From: Croceicoccus gelatinilyticus
GTDB taxonomy: Bacteria > Pseudomonadota > Alphaproteobacteria > Sphingomonadales > Sphingomonadaceae
Length of the DNA: 64,000 nucleotides
Direction of reading: 5' to 3'
Assembly (NCBI RefSeq): GCF_018398395.1
Contig: NZ_JAHCBF010000007.1
Span: 62,001 to 126,000, forward strand
Shown: positions 33,462 through 43,624 of the stretch, piece by piece
Numbering within the stretch: position 1 is the first letter of the stretch
Layout: every line of letters begins with the position of its first letter
Notes under the pieces: model-generated
Seen by the model: only the letters and a program-made list of their open reading frames with translations
Database searches by the model: none
What the model was told of the DNA's origin: nothing
Position numbers and translations under genes: made by a program

Positions 33462-34001
33462 ATGGATGACAATGGCGATCTCAAAGACCTGATCCGCACG
33501 ATCCCAGACCATCCCAAGCCCGGAATCATGTTCCGCGACATCTCGACGCTCATGCTCGAAGGCGGGGCATTCCATGAAACGATCGACCGCCTTGCCGACC
33601 TGATCGAGGGCGAGGAGCCAGATCTTGTGGCCGGGATCGAGGCGCGCGGCTTCGTCTTCGCCTCCGCCCTTGCCTATCGCCTGCGCTGCGGCGTCCTGAT
33701 GATGCGTAAGTCGGGCAAGCTGCCCGGATCGCGCGTGTCCATCGAATATGCGCTCGAATACGGCACCGACATGCTGGAAATGCACGACGATGCCTGCGGG
33801 CCCGGTGCAAAGGTCGTGCTGGTCGATGACCTGCTGGCAACCGGCGGGACCGCACTGGCGGCAGTGGAGCTGCTGCGCGGGCGCGGCGCCCATGTCGATC
33901 AGGCGCTATTCGTGATCGACCTGCCCGAGCTTGGCGGCGCGAAGAAGTTGCGCCAGGCCGATATTTCGCCGCTATCCCTTGTCGAGTTCGAGGGCGAATA
34001 A
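33462..34001 (+). CDS. apt: Adenine phosphoribosyltransferase
   Basis: Apt salvages adenine to AMP using PRPP. The 179-residue product begins at the ATG at 33462 (MDDNGDLKDLIRTIPDHP), with AGGAGG upstream, and has the family motif FPxxGIxFRDI in the form HPKPGIMFRDI, EARGF, and the PRPP loop VVLVDDLLATGGT. The longer frame upstream is antisense to efp and is not used. Confidence 0.95.
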   Translation: MDDNGDLKDLIRTIPDHPKPGIMFRDISTLMLEGGAFHETIDRLADLIEGEEPDLVAGIEARGFVFASALAYRLRCGVLMMRKSGKLPGSRVSIEYALEYGTDMLEMHDDACGPGAKVVLVDDLLATGGTALAAVELLRGRGAHVDQALFVIDLPELGGAKKLRQADISPLSLVEFEGE

Positions 34002-34133
34002 TTCTTTTCAAGGCCTGTGCGCCTTTACCGCGTTGCAGCAAGCAGAACCGGGAAAAAACGGCGCGTTCAGGCGTTGTTCGGGGATACTGTGCTTGCGAGG
34101 CGCAATAAAATTTCATACCCGTGAAGGATGCAA

Positions 34134-35750
34134 ATGAAACTACTTCGAAATGTCATCCTGGCTGCGTGCATGGGTCTCGGCCTCGCATCGTGCGGAGATC
34201 GTGAACGCGCCACCGACGTTGCCGCACGCGAAGGTGTGCTGATGATGGGCAACGGTTCGGAGCCCAAGGGCCTCGACCCCCATCTCGTCACCGGCGTGCC
34301 GGAAAACAAGATCATCTCGGCCCTTCTCGAAGGGCTGATTTCGTATCACCCGACCGACGACCTGAAGCCCGAACCGGGCATGGCGGAATCGTGGGAAAGC
34401 AACGACGACTACACCGTCTGGACCTTCAAGCTTCGCGACGCCAAGTGGTCGAACGGCGATCCGGTCCGCGCCGGTGACTTCGCCTATAGCTGGGAGCGCA
34501 TGCTGACCCCGGCACTGGGCGCCGAATATGCCCCGATGCTTTACGTCATCAAGGGCGCGCAGGCGTTCCACAACAGCGAGACGGACGATTTCTCGACCGT
34601 CGGCGTCAAGGTCATCGACGACAAGACGCTTGAAGTTACGCTCGAAGGGCCGACCCCTTACTTCCTCAACATGTTGAAGCACTACAGCTTCTTCCCTGTA
34701 AACCCGCGGGTGGTCGAGGAATTCGGCGGCATGGCCGACCGCTCAAGCCGTTGGTCCACGTTTGAAAACTATGTCGGCAACGGTCCGTTCGTTCTGAAGG
34801 AATGGGTCACCAACCAGGTCATCCGGGTCGAGCCGAACCCGACCTACTGGGACGCCGGAACGGTCAAGCTCAAGGGTATCGAGTTCTACCCCGTCGAGAA
34901 CGCGGCGACCGAGGAAACGATGTTCCGCGGCGGCCGACTGCACATGACCAACACGGTTCAGCCCGACAAGATTCCGATCTTCAAGGAGAAGATGGCGAAC
35001 GAGCTCAAGATCGAGCCCTATCTCGGCACCTACTTCTACCGCGTAAACGTGACGCGTCCGCCGTTCGACAATCCGAAGGTGCGTGAAGCGCTTGCAGTCT
35101 CGTTCGACAAGCAGCTGCTCGTCGAAAAGGTGACCAAGGGCGGTCAGGCTCCGGCCACCGGATACGTTCCGGCCGGCATTCCGGGCTATGCGACTTCTGA
35201 CAAGGTGCAGTACGATCCCGAACGCGGTCGTCAGCTTCTGGCAGAGGCTGGGTATCCAGACGGCAAGGGCTTCCCCAATGCGGAAATCCTGATCAACACG
35301 TCCGAGGCACACCGCAAGATCGCCGAAGCCATGCAGGCCATGTGGAAGCAGAACCTGGGCATCAACGTCGGCATCTACAATCAGGAGTGGAAGGTCTATC
35401 TCGATAGCCAGTCCAACCTCGACTACGACATCTCGCGGTCGGCCTGGATCGGTGACTATGTGCACCCGTCGACCTTCATCGACATGTTCACGACCGGCAA
35501 CGGCAACAACGACACTGGCTGGGCGAGCCCGCAGTACGACCGTCTCGTTGCGCAGGCACAGGTCGCCAGCAGCGAGGATGAACGTCTCGGTCTGCTTCGC
35601 GATGCGGAAAACCTGCTGTTGACCGAACTGCCGATCGTGCCGGTTTACTGGTACACCCGCGTGTATCTGAAGGATCCGCGCATTCAGGGCTGGAATCCGA
35701 AACTGCTGGACAACCACCCCTACAAGTACGTTTCCATCAACGCCGAGTGA
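34134..35750 (+). CDS. oppA: Oligopeptide ABC transporter substrate-binding lipoprotein OppA
   Basis: This is the periplasmic peptide receptor of the Opp importer, 538 residues. The second of two ATGs is preferred because AAGG then sits at about 7 bases. The signal ends with a lipobox LGLASC, so the protein is membrane-anchored. Family motifs include GSEPKGLDPHLVTGVPENKIISALLEGL, WTFKLRDAKWSNGDPVRAGDFAYSW and PFDNPKVREALAVSFDK. It heads oppABCDF; a hairpin after it may set it at a higher level than the rest. Confidence 0.93.
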   Translation: MKLLRNVILAACMGLGLASCGDRERATDVAAREGVLMMGNGSEPKGLDPHLVTGVPENKIISALLEGLISYHPTDDLKPEPGMAESWESNDDYTVWTFKLRDAKWSNGDPVRAGDFAYSWERMLTPALGAEYAPMLYVIKGAQAFHNSETDDFSTVGVKVIDDKTLEVTLEGPTPYFLNMLKHYSFFPVNPRVVEEFGGMADRSSRWSTFENYVGNGPFVLKEWVTNQVIRVEPNPTYWDAGTVKLKGIEFYPVENAATEETMFRGGRLHMTNTVQPDKIPIFKEKMANELKIEPYLGTYFYRVNVTRPPFDNPKVREALAVSFDKQLLVEKVTKGGQAPATGYVPAGIPGYATSDKVQYDPERGRQLLAEAGYPDGKGFPNAEILINTSEAHRKIAEAMQAMWKQNLGINVGIYNQEWKVYLDSQSNLDYDISRSAWIGDYVHPSTFIDMFTTGNGNNDTGWASPQYDRLVAQAQVASSEDERLGLLRDAENLLLTELPIVPVYWYTRVYLKDPRIQGWNPKLLDNHPYKYVSINAE

Positions 35751-35760
35751 CACGAAACTG

Positions 35761-35788
35761 GCGGGCGGCCTTTAACCGAGCCGCCCGC
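35761..35788 (+). terminator. Intercistronic hairpin between oppA and oppB
   Basis: GCGGGCGGC and GCCGCCCGC form a 9-base-pair stem with a 10-base loop, followed by only TT. It is likely an attenuating or mRNA-stabilising hairpin that favours oppA over the downstream genes. Confidence 0.5.
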
Positions 35789-35812
35789 TTCCAGAAGCGA
35801 GCTTAAGCGCCA

Positions 35813-36730
35813 ATGGCAAAATTCATCACACTCCGCTTCCTGCAGGGCATCCTTGTCCTGCTGGGCATATATGCGGTGACATTCTTCCTCGTCGCGGCGA
35901 CGCCGGGCAGCCCGTTCAGTTCCGAACGCGCGATCCAGCCCGAGATCCTCGCCCAGATCGAGGCGTTCTACGGCTATGACAAGCCGACTTCGGAACGCTT
36001 CATCGTCTCCCTCGGCAATATCCTGCACGGCGATTTCGGCCCCAGCGCGGTTTACGCGAACCGTTCGGTCACCGACATCATCGCCGAAAGCTTTCCGGTC
36101 TCGCTGAAGCTGGGTTCGATCTCGCTCGCGATCGCACTGCTGCTGGGCATTCCGGCGGGCATCCTTGCCGCGGTGAAGAAGAACACCTGGCTCGATTATG
36201 TGCCCATGTCGACGGCGATGGCCGGCATCTGTTTGCCGACGTTCGTCATGGGCCCGTTGCTAGCTCTCGTCTTTGGCCTGATCTTCGCGGTCCTGCCGGT
36301 GGCGGGCTGGTTCGGGCCTGAATTCGTCGTCCTGCCGTCGGCTACCTTGGGCCTCTACTACGCCGCCTATTTCGCGCGTCTGACGCGTGGCGGCATGCTC
36401 GAAATGCTCAACCAGGACTGGGTCCGCACGGCGCGGGCCAAGGGCGTGCCGGAACGCACGATCGTGTGGAAGCACTGCCTCAAGGGCGGTCTCATCCCCG
36501 CCATCACGTTCCTCGGCCCTGCCCTTGCCGGCATCATTTCCGGCTCGTTCGTCGTTGAAACGATCTTCCAGGTGCCCGGACTTGGCCAGTGGTTCGTGAA
36601 GGGCGCGCTCAACCGCGACGACTTCCTGATCCTCGGCCTCACGGTCCTTTTCGCATCGCTGATCGTGCTCATGAACCTTCTGGTCGACATCGCACAGGTC
36701 GCCCTTAACCCACGGCTGAAGTATGACTGA
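35813..36730 (+). CDS. oppB: Oligopeptide ABC transporter permease OppB
   Basis: This is an inner-membrane channel subunit, 305 residues, six helices. The N-terminal FITLRFLQGILVLLGIYAVTFFLVAATPG and EAA loop MLEMLNQDWVRTARAKGVPERTIVWKHCLKGGLIP are typical of OppB/DppB. Its stop overlaps oppC by 8 bases, so translation is coupled. Confidence 0.94.
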   Translation: MAKFITLRFLQGILVLLGIYAVTFFLVAATPGSPFSSERAIQPEILAQIEAFYGYDKPTSERFIVSLGNILHGDFGPSAVYANRSVTDIIAESFPVSLKLGSISLAIALLLGIPAGILAAVKKNTWLDYVPMSTAMAGICLPTFVMGPLLALVFGLIFAVLPVAGWFGPEFVVLPSATLGLYYAAYFARLTRGGMLEMLNQDWVRTARAKGVPERTIVWKHCLKGGLIPAITFLGPALAGIISGSFVVETIFQVPGLGQWFVKGALNRDDFLILGLTVLFASLIVLMNLLVDIAQVALNPRLKYD

Positions 36731-37664
36731 TCATTCCGAAACCGCCGTTCTCGGCAATGAAGCAGCCCCGCTGCCCAAGCACAGCGCGTCGGAGATCGCC
36801 GAAGAGGAGCTGATCGAGGGTTCTTCCCTTTGGAAGGACGCCTGGTCGCGCCTGAAGAAGAACAAGCTGGCCGTGGCCAGCCTCGTGATCTTCCTGCTGA
36901 TCTGCGTCTTCTGCGTCGTCGGCCCGTTCCTTGTGCCCTACGACAGCCAGGAACAGGACCTGTTCCTTGGCGCGACCGGCCCTTCGGCCGAGCACTGGTT
37001 TGGCACCGATACGCTTGGCCGCGACCTCCTCGTCCGCACCATGGAAGGTGGCCGCATCTCGCTGATGGTCGGTCTCGTCGCGACGGTTGTCTCGCTGGCC
37101 ATCGGCGTGATCTACGGCGCGACCGCGGGCTATCTCGGCGGCAAGGTCGATGCGGCGATGATGCGTTTCGTCGACCTGCTCTATGCCCTGCCCTTCACGA
37201 TCTTCGTCATCCTGCTGATGGTCGCTTTCGGGCGGTCGATGTGGCTGATGTTCGTCGCGATCGGCTGCGTCGAGTGGCTTTCGATGGCGCGTATCGTCCG
37301 CTCGGGCGTGCTCGGCCTCAAGAAGCAGGAATTCGTCGAGGCGGCGGTTTCGCTGGGCTACAGCCACAAGCGCATCATCCTGCGCCACCTGATTCCCAAC
37401 GTGCTCGGCCCCGTCATCGTCATCGCGACGCTGACCGTGCCTGCCGTCATGCTGCTGGAGGCGTTCCTGTCGTTCCTCGGCCTTGGCGTTCAGCCGCCGA
37501 ATGCGTCGTGGGGCGTTCTCATCAACGAAGGTCAGCAGAACATGGAGATTTTCCCGTGGCTGCTGATGTTCCCCGCCTTCTTCTTTGCCCTCACCCTGTT
37601 CTGCCTGAACTTCCTGGGTGATGGCCTGCGCGACGCGCTCGACCCCAAGAGCGCGAAGGACTGA
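36723..37664 (+). CDS. oppC: Oligopeptide ABC transporter permease OppC
   Basis: This is the second channel subunit, 313 residues. It has the OppC N-terminal tail before the first helix (SSLWKDAWSRLKKNKLAVASLVIFL), the GTDTLGRDLLVRTMEGGRISLMVG motif and the EAA loop SGVLGLKKQEFVEAAVSLGYSHKRIILRHLIPN. It is followed by oppD after four bases. Confidence 0.94.
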   Translation: MTDHSETAVLGNEAAPLPKHSASEIAEEELIEGSSLWKDAWSRLKKNKLAVASLVIFLLICVFCVVGPFLVPYDSQEQDLFLGATGPSAEHWFGTDTLGRDLLVRTMEGGRISLMVGLVATVVSLAIGVIYGATAGYLGGKVDAAMMRFVDLLYALPFTIFVILLMVAFGRSMWLMFVAIGCVEWLSMARIVRSGVLGLKKQEFVEAAVSLGYSHKRIILRHLIPNVLGPVIVIATLTVPAVMLLEAFLSFLGLGVQPPNASWGVLINEGQQNMEIFPWLLMFPAFFFALTLFCLNFLGDGLRDALDPKSAKD

Positions 37665-37668
37665 TCAC

Positions 37669-38712
37669 ATGGCGCTACTCGAAGTCAAAGACCTCAGGAC
37701 ATCGTTCTATACCCGCGACGGCATCGTTCGCGCGGTGGACGGCGTCTCCTTCTCGCTCGACAAGGGCGAGACGCTGGGCATCGTCGGCGAATCCGGTTCC
37801 GGCAAGTCAGTGACCTGCTATTCGCTGATGCGGCTGATCCCGGAACCTCCGGGCCGGATCGACGGCGGCACGGCCATGTTCGATGGCCAGGACCTCCTGA
37901 CGATGAGCCAGAAGGAACTGCGCAAGATCCGCGGAAAGCGGATCAGCATGATCTTCCAGGACCCGATGACGTCGCTGAATCCGTTCCTGCGGATCTCGAC
38001 CCAGCTGATCGAGGCGCTGCGCCTCCACTACGACGTCGACAAAAAGACCGCGATCAACAAGGCGATCGCGGCGCTGGAAGAAGTCGGCATCCCCGAAGCT
38101 GCCAAGCGCGTGCACAACTACCCGCACGAGTTTTCGGGCGGCATGCGTCAGCGCGTGATGATCGCGATGGCCCTGATCACCGAACCCGACCTGCTGATCG
38201 CGGACGAGCCGACGACCGCGCTCGACGTGACGGTGCAGGCGCAGATCATGGACATCATCAAGAAACGTCAGGAAGACCTCGGCACCGCGGTCATACTGAT
38301 CACGCACGATCTGGGCGTCGTTGCCGGCACCTGCGACAAGGTGAACGTGATGTACGGCGGCCGCATGATGGAAAGCGGCACGGCCGAGCAGGTCTTCTAC
38401 GAGGCCAAGCACCCCTATACCCGGTCCTTGCAGAAGACGATCCCGTCGCTGCAGACCAAGGGCGAGGAACTTTACACCATCCCCGGACTGCCACCAGACG
38501 TGTCGAAGCCGATCCACGGCTGCGCCTTCTATCCGCGTTGTCCCTATCCCAAGACCGGCAAGCCCGAGGGCGATCGCCCGTCGCTGGTCGAGATGGCTGA
38601 CGGCCACTGCTATGCCGACTGCGGCTTCTGTGACAGCTCGGCCCCGATCGAGACGGTCCTGGCCAAGAATGACAGCCCCGACGAAGTCGAACAGGCGGGA
38701 GCAGCCGAATGA
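37669..38712 (+). CDS. oppD: Oligopeptide ABC transporter ATPase OppD
   Basis: This is the first of two ATPases of the importer, 347 residues from the ATG at 37669. Walker A is GESGSGKSV, the signature reads FSGGMRQR, and Walker B is LLIADEPTTALDVT. The C-terminal oligopeptide extension carries a Cys cluster (CAFYPRCPYPKTGKPEG, CYADCGFC) that binds an iron-sulfur cluster in this family. It overlaps oppF by four bases. Confidence 0.94.
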   Translation: MALLEVKDLRTSFYTRDGIVRAVDGVSFSLDKGETLGIVGESGSGKSVTCYSLMRLIPEPPGRIDGGTAMFDGQDLLTMSQKELRKIRGKRISMIFQDPMTSLNPFLRISTQLIEALRLHYDVDKKTAINKAIAALEEVGIPEAAKRVHNYPHEFSGGMRQRVMIAMALITEPDLLIADEPTTALDVTVQAQIMDIIKKRQEDLGTAVILITHDLGVVAGTCDKVNVMYGGRMMESGTAEQVFYEAKHPYTRSLQKTIPSLQTKGEELYTIPGLPPDVSKPIHGCAFYPRCPYPKTGKPEGDRPSLVEMADGHCYADCGFCDSSAPIETVLAKNDSPDEVEQAGAAE

Positions 38713-39758
38713 GCGAGCATGTAGAACCCGCCGTGCCGGTCGATCCGAAGAACGACTTCCTCGTCCTCGATGACGTTCACACCCATTTCGACATGGGAAA
38801 GACGCTGCTGACGCGCGAAAGCAAGGGCGTTGTGAAGGCCGTTGATGGCGTGACGCTGACCGTGAAGGAAGGCGAGATTCTTGGTCTCGTCGGCGAATCC
38901 GGTTGCGGCAAGTCGACCCTGTCGCGCACCGTGATGCAGCTGATCCGTCCGACGTCGGGCCGCATTTTCCTTGAAGGCAAGGAACTGTCGGCGCTGTCGG
39001 ATACGGACATCCGCAAGGAACGCATCAACTTCCAGATGATCTTCCAGGATCCCTACGCATCACTCAACCCGCGCATGACGGTTCTCGACACGCTGTCCGA
39101 AGCGATCCGGACGCGTCACCCGAACGTGAACGGCGATGCCCTGCGCGCCCGCGTGGCGGACCTGCTGCGCACGGTCGGTCTGAACCCCAACCAGATGAAG
39201 CGCTATCCGCACGAGTTTTCGGGCGGTCAGCGTCAGCGTGTCGCCATCGCCCGCGCGCTTGCGCCCGAGCCCAAGCTGATCATCGCCGACGAGCCGGTCT
39301 CCGCGCTGGACGTGTCGATCCAGTCGCAGATCCTGAACCTGCTGAAGCGCCTGACGCGCGAGATGGGTCTGACGATGATCTTCATCAGCCACGATCTTTC
39401 GGTCGTGCGCTACATCGCGGACAGAATCGCGGTCATGTACCTTGGCCGCATCCTCGAACTGGGCGAAGCGAGCGACGTCGTCGATCATCCGCTGCACGTC
39501 TATACCCGCGCGCTGATGAGCGCGATCCCGCGGCCCGACCCGACTTCGGAAAAAACGCGAAACCGCATCGTGCTTCAGGGCGATCCACCCTCACCCATGA
39601 ACCCACCCGAAGGGTGCAACTTCTGGCCGCGCAGTCCGGTCGAGCATGACGAGCGGATGAAGCACGAGGAACCCGTGCTTACCGAAATCCGGCCAAACCA
39701 CTTCGCGGCCAACTGCCCGTTCTGCGTGCAAGCCGCGGCGGAAACCGAACCGGCCTGA
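38709..39758 (+). CDS. oppF: Oligopeptide ABC transporter ATPase OppF
   Basis: This is the partner ATPase, 349 residues. Walker A is GESGCGKST, the signature [15 protein letters not shown], and Walker [15 protein letters not shown]. The C-terminal extension has CNFWPRSP and NCPFC, fewer Cys than OppD. It is the last gene of the operon and precedes a strong terminator. Confidence 0.94.
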   Translation: MSEHVEPAVPVDPKNDFLVLDDVHTHFDMGKTLLTRESKGVVKAVDGVTLTVKEGEILGLVGESGCGKSTLSRTVMQLIRPTSGRIFLEGKELSALSDTDIRKERINFQMIFQDPYASLNPRMTVLDTLSEAIRTRHPNVNGDALRARVADLLRTVGLNPNQMKRYPHEFSGGQRQRVAIARALAPEPKLIIADEPVSALDVSIQSQILNLLKRLTREMGLTMIFISHDLSVVRYIADRIAVMYLGRILELGEASDVVDHPLHVYTRALMSAIPRPDPTSEKTRNRIVLQGDPPSPMNPPEGCNFWPRSPVEHDERMKHEEPVLTEIRPNHFAANCPFCVQAAAETEPA

Positions 39759-39780
39759 TAGACCGATTCTGACTTCGACA

Positions 39781-39815
39781 GGGGCGGCGAACCATCACGG
39801 TTCGCCGCCCCTTTT
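39781..39815 (+). terminator. Intrinsic terminator of the opp operon
   Basis: GGGGCGGCGAACC and GGTTCGCCGCCCC make a perfect 13-base-pair stem with a 5-base loop, followed by TTTT. Confidence 0.93.
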
Positions 39816-39878
39816 CGTTGGGAATATCGTCGCTAATGCCGCATTTTGTGTCGCCAAAAGAAAGTGTTTGTTGCCCGC

Positions 39879-39894
39879 CCTCCCATTTGGGAGG
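39879..39894 (+). promoter_or_regulatory. Small hairpin in the cysD leader
   Basis: CCTCCC-ATTT-GGGAGG lies 52 bases before the cysD start. It could fold in the leader, but no known riboswitch pattern could be matched by eye. Confidence 0.3.
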
Positions 39895-39945
39895 TTAGGA
39901 CGTGTGCGCCGCAACCTAAGCCCATGCCTCAGGAAAGGGCCTGCA

Positions 39946-40857
39946 ATGAGCGAACACGTAAACCTTACTCATCTCCAGCGGCTTGAGGCCGAGGCGATCC
40001 ACATCATGCGCGAAGTCGTGGCCGAGGCTGAAAAGCCTGTCATGCTCTATTCGGTGGGCAAGGACAGCGCCGTCATGCTGCACTTGGCGCGCAAGGCGTT
40101 CTACCCCTCGCCGCCGCCCTTCCCCCTGCTTCACGTCGATACGACTTGGAAGTTTCAGGCCATGTACGAACTTCGCAACGAGATGGCGGAGAGGTCCGGC
40201 ATGGAGCTGCTGGTCTATCAGAATCCCGAAGCGAAAGAGCGCGGGATCAACCCGTTTGACCATGGCGCGCTTCACACGGACATGTGGAAGACCGAAGGGT
40301 TGAAGCAGGCGCTCGACCTCTATGGTTTTGACGCGGCCTTCGGCGGCGCGCGCCGTGACGAGGAAAAGAGCCGCGCGAAGGAACGTGTCTTTTCCTTCCG
40401 CACTGCCAGCCATGGTTGGGACCCGAAGAACCAGCGCCCCGAGCTCTGGAACCTTTACAACGCCCGCAAAAAGAAGGGCGAAAGCATTCGCGTCTTCCCG
40501 ATCTCGAACTGGACCGAGCTCGACGTGTGGCAATACATCCACCTCGAAGACATCCCGATCGTGCCGCTCTATTTCTCTGAAAAGCGCCCGACGGTTGAGC
40601 GTGACGGCATGCTTCTGATGGTCGACGACGAACGCTTTCCTCTGGCCGAAGGTGAAGAGCCGGTCATGCGCTCGATCCGGTTCCGCACGCTGGGCTGCTA
40701 CCCGCTGACCGGCGCGGTGGAGAGTGAGGCCGCGACACTTCCCGAAGTGATCCAGGAAACGCTGCTGACGACTACCAGCGAACGCCAGGGCCGCGCCATC
40801 GACAAGGACGAGGGCGGTGCAGGCATGGAGAAAAAGAAGCAGGAGGGCTATTTCTGA
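39946..40857 (+). CDS. cysD: Sulfate adenylyltransferase subunit 2 CysD
   Basis: CysD joins sulfate to ATP to give APS. It has 303 residues from the ATG at 39946, with AGGAAAGGG upstream. The PP-loop is [19 protein letters not shown], and the family motifs [30 protein letters not shown] and [15 protein letters not shown] are present. Its stop overlaps the cysNC start (TGATG). Confidence 0.96.
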   Translation: MSEHVNLTHLQRLEAEAIHIMREVVAEAEKPVMLYSVGKDSAVMLHLARKAFYPSPPPFPLLHVDTTWKFQAMYELRNEMAERSGMELLVYQNPEAKERGINPFDHGALHTDMWKTEGLKQALDLYGFDAAFGGARRDEEKSRAKERVFSFRTASHGWDPKNQRPELWNLYNARKKKGESIRVFPISNWTELDVWQYIHLEDIPIVPLYFSEKRPTVERDGMLLMVDDERFPLAEGEEPVMRSIRFRTLGCYPLTGAVESEAATLPEVIQETLLTTTSERQGRAIDKDEGGAGMEKKKQEGYF

Positions 40858-42782
40858 TGGCCGATACCGCCACGAACGATCCGGTCTACAAGACCGACGC
40901 GCTCATCGCCGAAGACATCGACACCTACCTGTCGACTCACCAGCACAAGACCATGCTGCGCTTCATCACTTGCGGCAGCGTGGATGACGGCAAGTCGACC
41001 CTGATCGGTCGCCTGCTCTACGATTCCAAGATGATCTTCGAGGATCAGCTTGCCGCTCTCGAAAACGACAGCAAGCGCGTTGGTACGCAGGGTCAGGAAA
41101 TCGACTTCGCATTGCTGGTCGACGGCCTTGCCGCCGAACGCGAACAGGGCATCACGATCGACGTCGCCTACCGCTTCTTCAACACTGAAAAGCGCAAGTT
41201 CATCGTCGCCGACTGCCCGGGCCACGAACAGTACACGCGCAACATGATCACTGGCGCTTCGACCGCCGATCTTGCCGTTATCCTGGTCGATGCCCGCAAG
41301 GGCGTGCTCGTCCAGACGCGCCGGCACAGCTATCTTTGCAACCTGATCGGCATCAAGAACATTGTGCTGGCCGTGAACAAGATGGATCTCGTCGATTACA
41401 GCGAAGAGGTCTTCGACAAGATCGTCGCCGATTATAGTGAGTTTGCGAAGTCGATCGGCATCGAAAGCTTCACCGCGATGCCGATCTCCGGCTTCAAGGG
41501 CGACAATATCACCAAGGCTCCTTCGGCGAATACGCCGTGGTACAAGGGCCCCAGCCTCGTCGATCATCTGGAAACGGTCGAAGTCCGCTCCGCAGAGGAT
41601 CAGGATAAGCCCTTCCGTATGCCGGTGCAGTGGGTGAACCGTCCAAACCTCGACTTTCGCGGCTTCTCCGGCCTGATCGCCACCGGCGGGGTGAAGCCCG
41701 GCGATGCGGTGCGCGTTCTGCCTTCGGGCAAGACCAGCACGGTGAAGTCGGTCGTCACTTTCGACGGCGAACTAGACGAAGCTGTTGCCGGCCAGTCCGT
41801 CACGCTAACGCTCGACGACGAAATCGATTGTTCACGCGGGAATGTCCTGTCGGTTGCGGACAACCCGCCCGAGGTGTCGGACCAGTTCGAAGCGTCGATT
41901 GTCTGGCTCGCTGACGAGGACCTGATCGTCGGACGCAACTACTGGCTGAAGCTGGGCACGCAGACCGTGTCCGCCGCGGTGCAGGAGCCGAAGTACAAGG
42001 TCGACGTCAACACGATGGAACACCTTGCGGCCAAGACCCTGTCGCTGAACGAGATCGGCGTCGCCGAGCTTTTCACCGACAAGTCGATCGTGTTCGAAGC
42101 CTATCAGCAGAACCGGGCACTGGGCGGCTTCATCCTGATCGACAAGATCACGAACCAGACCGTCGCCGCCGGCATGCTGAATTTCAGCCTGCGCCGCGCT
42201 CAGAACGTGCACTGGCAACCGACCGACATCACCCGCGCTGACCATGCCGCGATGAAGAACCAGAAGCCGCGCGTGCTGTGGTTCACCGGCCTGTCAGGTT
42301 CGGGCAAGTCGACCATCGCGAACGAGGTCGAAAAGCGGCTGGCGCTGATGAACCGGCACACCTTCCTGCTGGACGGTGACAACGTGCGCCACGGTCTCAA
42401 CAAGGACCTCGGCTTTACCGAAGCCGACCGTATCGAAAACATCCGCCGCGTCGGCGAAGTCGCCAAGCTGATGACCGATGCAGGCCTCATTGTCCTCACC
42501 GCTTTCATCAGCCCGTTCCGTGCGGAACGCCAGATGGTGCGCGACATGCTGGCCGAGGACGAGTTCATCGAGATCTTCGTCGACACCCCGCTGGAAGTTG
42601 CCGAAGAACGCGACGTGAAGGGCCTCTACAAGAAGGCGCGATCCGGCCAATTGAAGAACTTCACCGGCATCGACAGCCCTTATGAAGCGCCGGAAAGCCC
42701 GGAGATCCGCGTCAACACGGTCGAAATGACCCCCGAGGAAGCGGCCGAGCACATCGTGCGCGCCATTCTCCCGCTCAAGTAA
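40857..42782 (+). CDS. cysNC: CysN-CysC fusion: sulfate adenylyltransferase GTPase subunit and APS kinase
   Basis: This bifunctional enzyme of 641 residues first powers APS synthesis by GTP hydrolysis and then phosphorylates APS to PAPS. The CysN part (about 1-450) has [30 protein letters not shown] and NKMDL GTPase motifs. The CysC part (about 460-641) has [21 protein letters not shown] and [13 protein letters not shown]. It is a known fusion in alphaproteobacteria. Confidence 0.96.
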   Translation: MADTATNDPVYKTDALIAEDIDTYLSTHQHKTMLRFITCGSVDDGKSTLIGRLLYDSKMIFEDQLAALENDSKRVGTQGQEIDFALLVDGLAAEREQGITIDVAYRFFNTEKRKFIVADCPGHEQYTRNMITGASTADLAVILVDARKGVLVQTRRHSYLCNLIGIKNIVLAVNKMDLVDYSEEVFDKIVADYSEFAKSIGIESFTAMPISGFKGDNITKAPSANTPWYKGPSLVDHLETVEVRSAEDQDKPFRMPVQWVNRPNLDFRGFSGLIATGGVKPGDAVRVLPSGKTSTVKSVVTFDGELDEAVAGQSVTLTLDDEIDCSRGNVLSVADNPPEVSDQFEASIVWLADEDLIVGRNYWLKLGTQTVSAAVQEPKYKVDVNTMEHLAAKTLSLNEIGVAELFTDKSIVFEAYQQNRALGGFILIDKITNQTVAAGMLNFSLRRAQNVHWQPTDITRADHAAMKNQKPRVLWFTGLSGSGKSTIANEVEKRLALMNRHTFLLDGDNVRHGLNKDLGFTEADRIENIRRVGEVAKLMTDAGLIVLTAFISPFRAERQMVRDMLAEDEFIEIFVDTPLEVAEERDVKGLYKKARSGQLKNFTGIDSPYEAPESPEIRVNTVEMTPEEAAEHIVRAILPLK

Positions 42783-42793
42783 AGGCCATGACC

Positions 42794-43513
42794 ATGACCG
42801 ACGCAGAACTCGCCGCTCACCTGGCGGAACAGGCTGGCAAGATCCTCCTGCAGGTCCGGGCATCCGGAATGTTCGAGGGCAAGTCGCTGGGCAAGGCAGG
42901 TGACGAAACCGCGAACCAGTTCCTCGTTCACGCATTGCGCCAGCAGCGGCCGGATGATGGCCTGCTGTCGGAAGAAAGCAAGGACACCGAAGAGCGGCTT
43001 TCGAAAGAACGGGTCTGGATCGTCGATCCGGTGGACGGCACGCGTGAATATGGCGAAGAGCGCACCGACTGGGCCGTTCACGTCGGACTGGCGATCAATG
43101 GCGTGCCGGAAATCGGGGCGGTTGCCCTGCCTGGACTCGACTGCATCCTGCGCACCGACAAACCTTCAGCCTTGCCAGTTGCGCCGGAACGGCTCCGCAT
43201 GGTCGTCAGCCGCACGCGCCCTGCCGCCGAAGCGGTCAGTGTATCGGAAAAGATCGGTGCCGAACTCGTCCCCATGGGAAGCGCCGGTGCCAAGGCCATG
43301 GCAATCGTCCGCGGAGAGGCAGACATCTACCTGCATTCGGGCGGCCAGTACGAATGGGACAGCTGCGCCCCCGCCGCCGTCGCCCGCGCCTATGGCCTGC
43401 ACTGTACGCGCATGGATGGAACGCCGCTGATCTACAATCAGCGCGATACATATATGCCTGACCTGCTGATCTGCCGTCCCGAACACGCGCAGATGGTTCT
43501 GGACTCTATCTAG
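42794..43513 (+). CDS. cysQ: 3'(2'),5'-bisphosphate nucleotidase CysQ
   Basis: CysQ recycles the PAP left after PAPS use. It is a member of the IMPase superfamily with the motifs GDETANQF, LSEESKD, WIVDPVDGTREYGE and YEWDSCAPAAVARAYG. The second ATG (42794) has AAAGG at a good distance; the one at 42788 is only 2 bases from it. It is 239 residues and ends the cys operon. Confidence 0.92.
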   Translation: MTDAELAAHLAEQAGKILLQVRASGMFEGKSLGKAGDETANQFLVHALRQQRPDDGLLSEESKDTEERLSKERVWIVDPVDGTREYGEERTDWAVHVGLAINGVPEIGAVALPGLDCILRTDKPSALPVAPERLRMVVSRTRPAAEAVSVSEKIGAELVPMGSAGAKAMAIVRGEADIYLHSGGQYEWDSCAPAAVARAYGLHCTRMDGTPLIYNQRDTYMPDLLICRPEHAQMVLDSI

Positions 43514-43624
43514 GACCTGGCAGCAGCGGTAACTTTTACGATAGCCAGCGACTAAATTTCGGAATTCGGCCGAAGACCAAACGCTTTTGAATCATTTTGG
43601 CTGTAACGGTCGACATCGCGTTTG

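Noticed and set aside
39840-39945. Riboswitch (SAM type) in the cysD leader
   Set aside because: Only one short hairpin is visible; no conserved SAM-riboswitch core could be matched.
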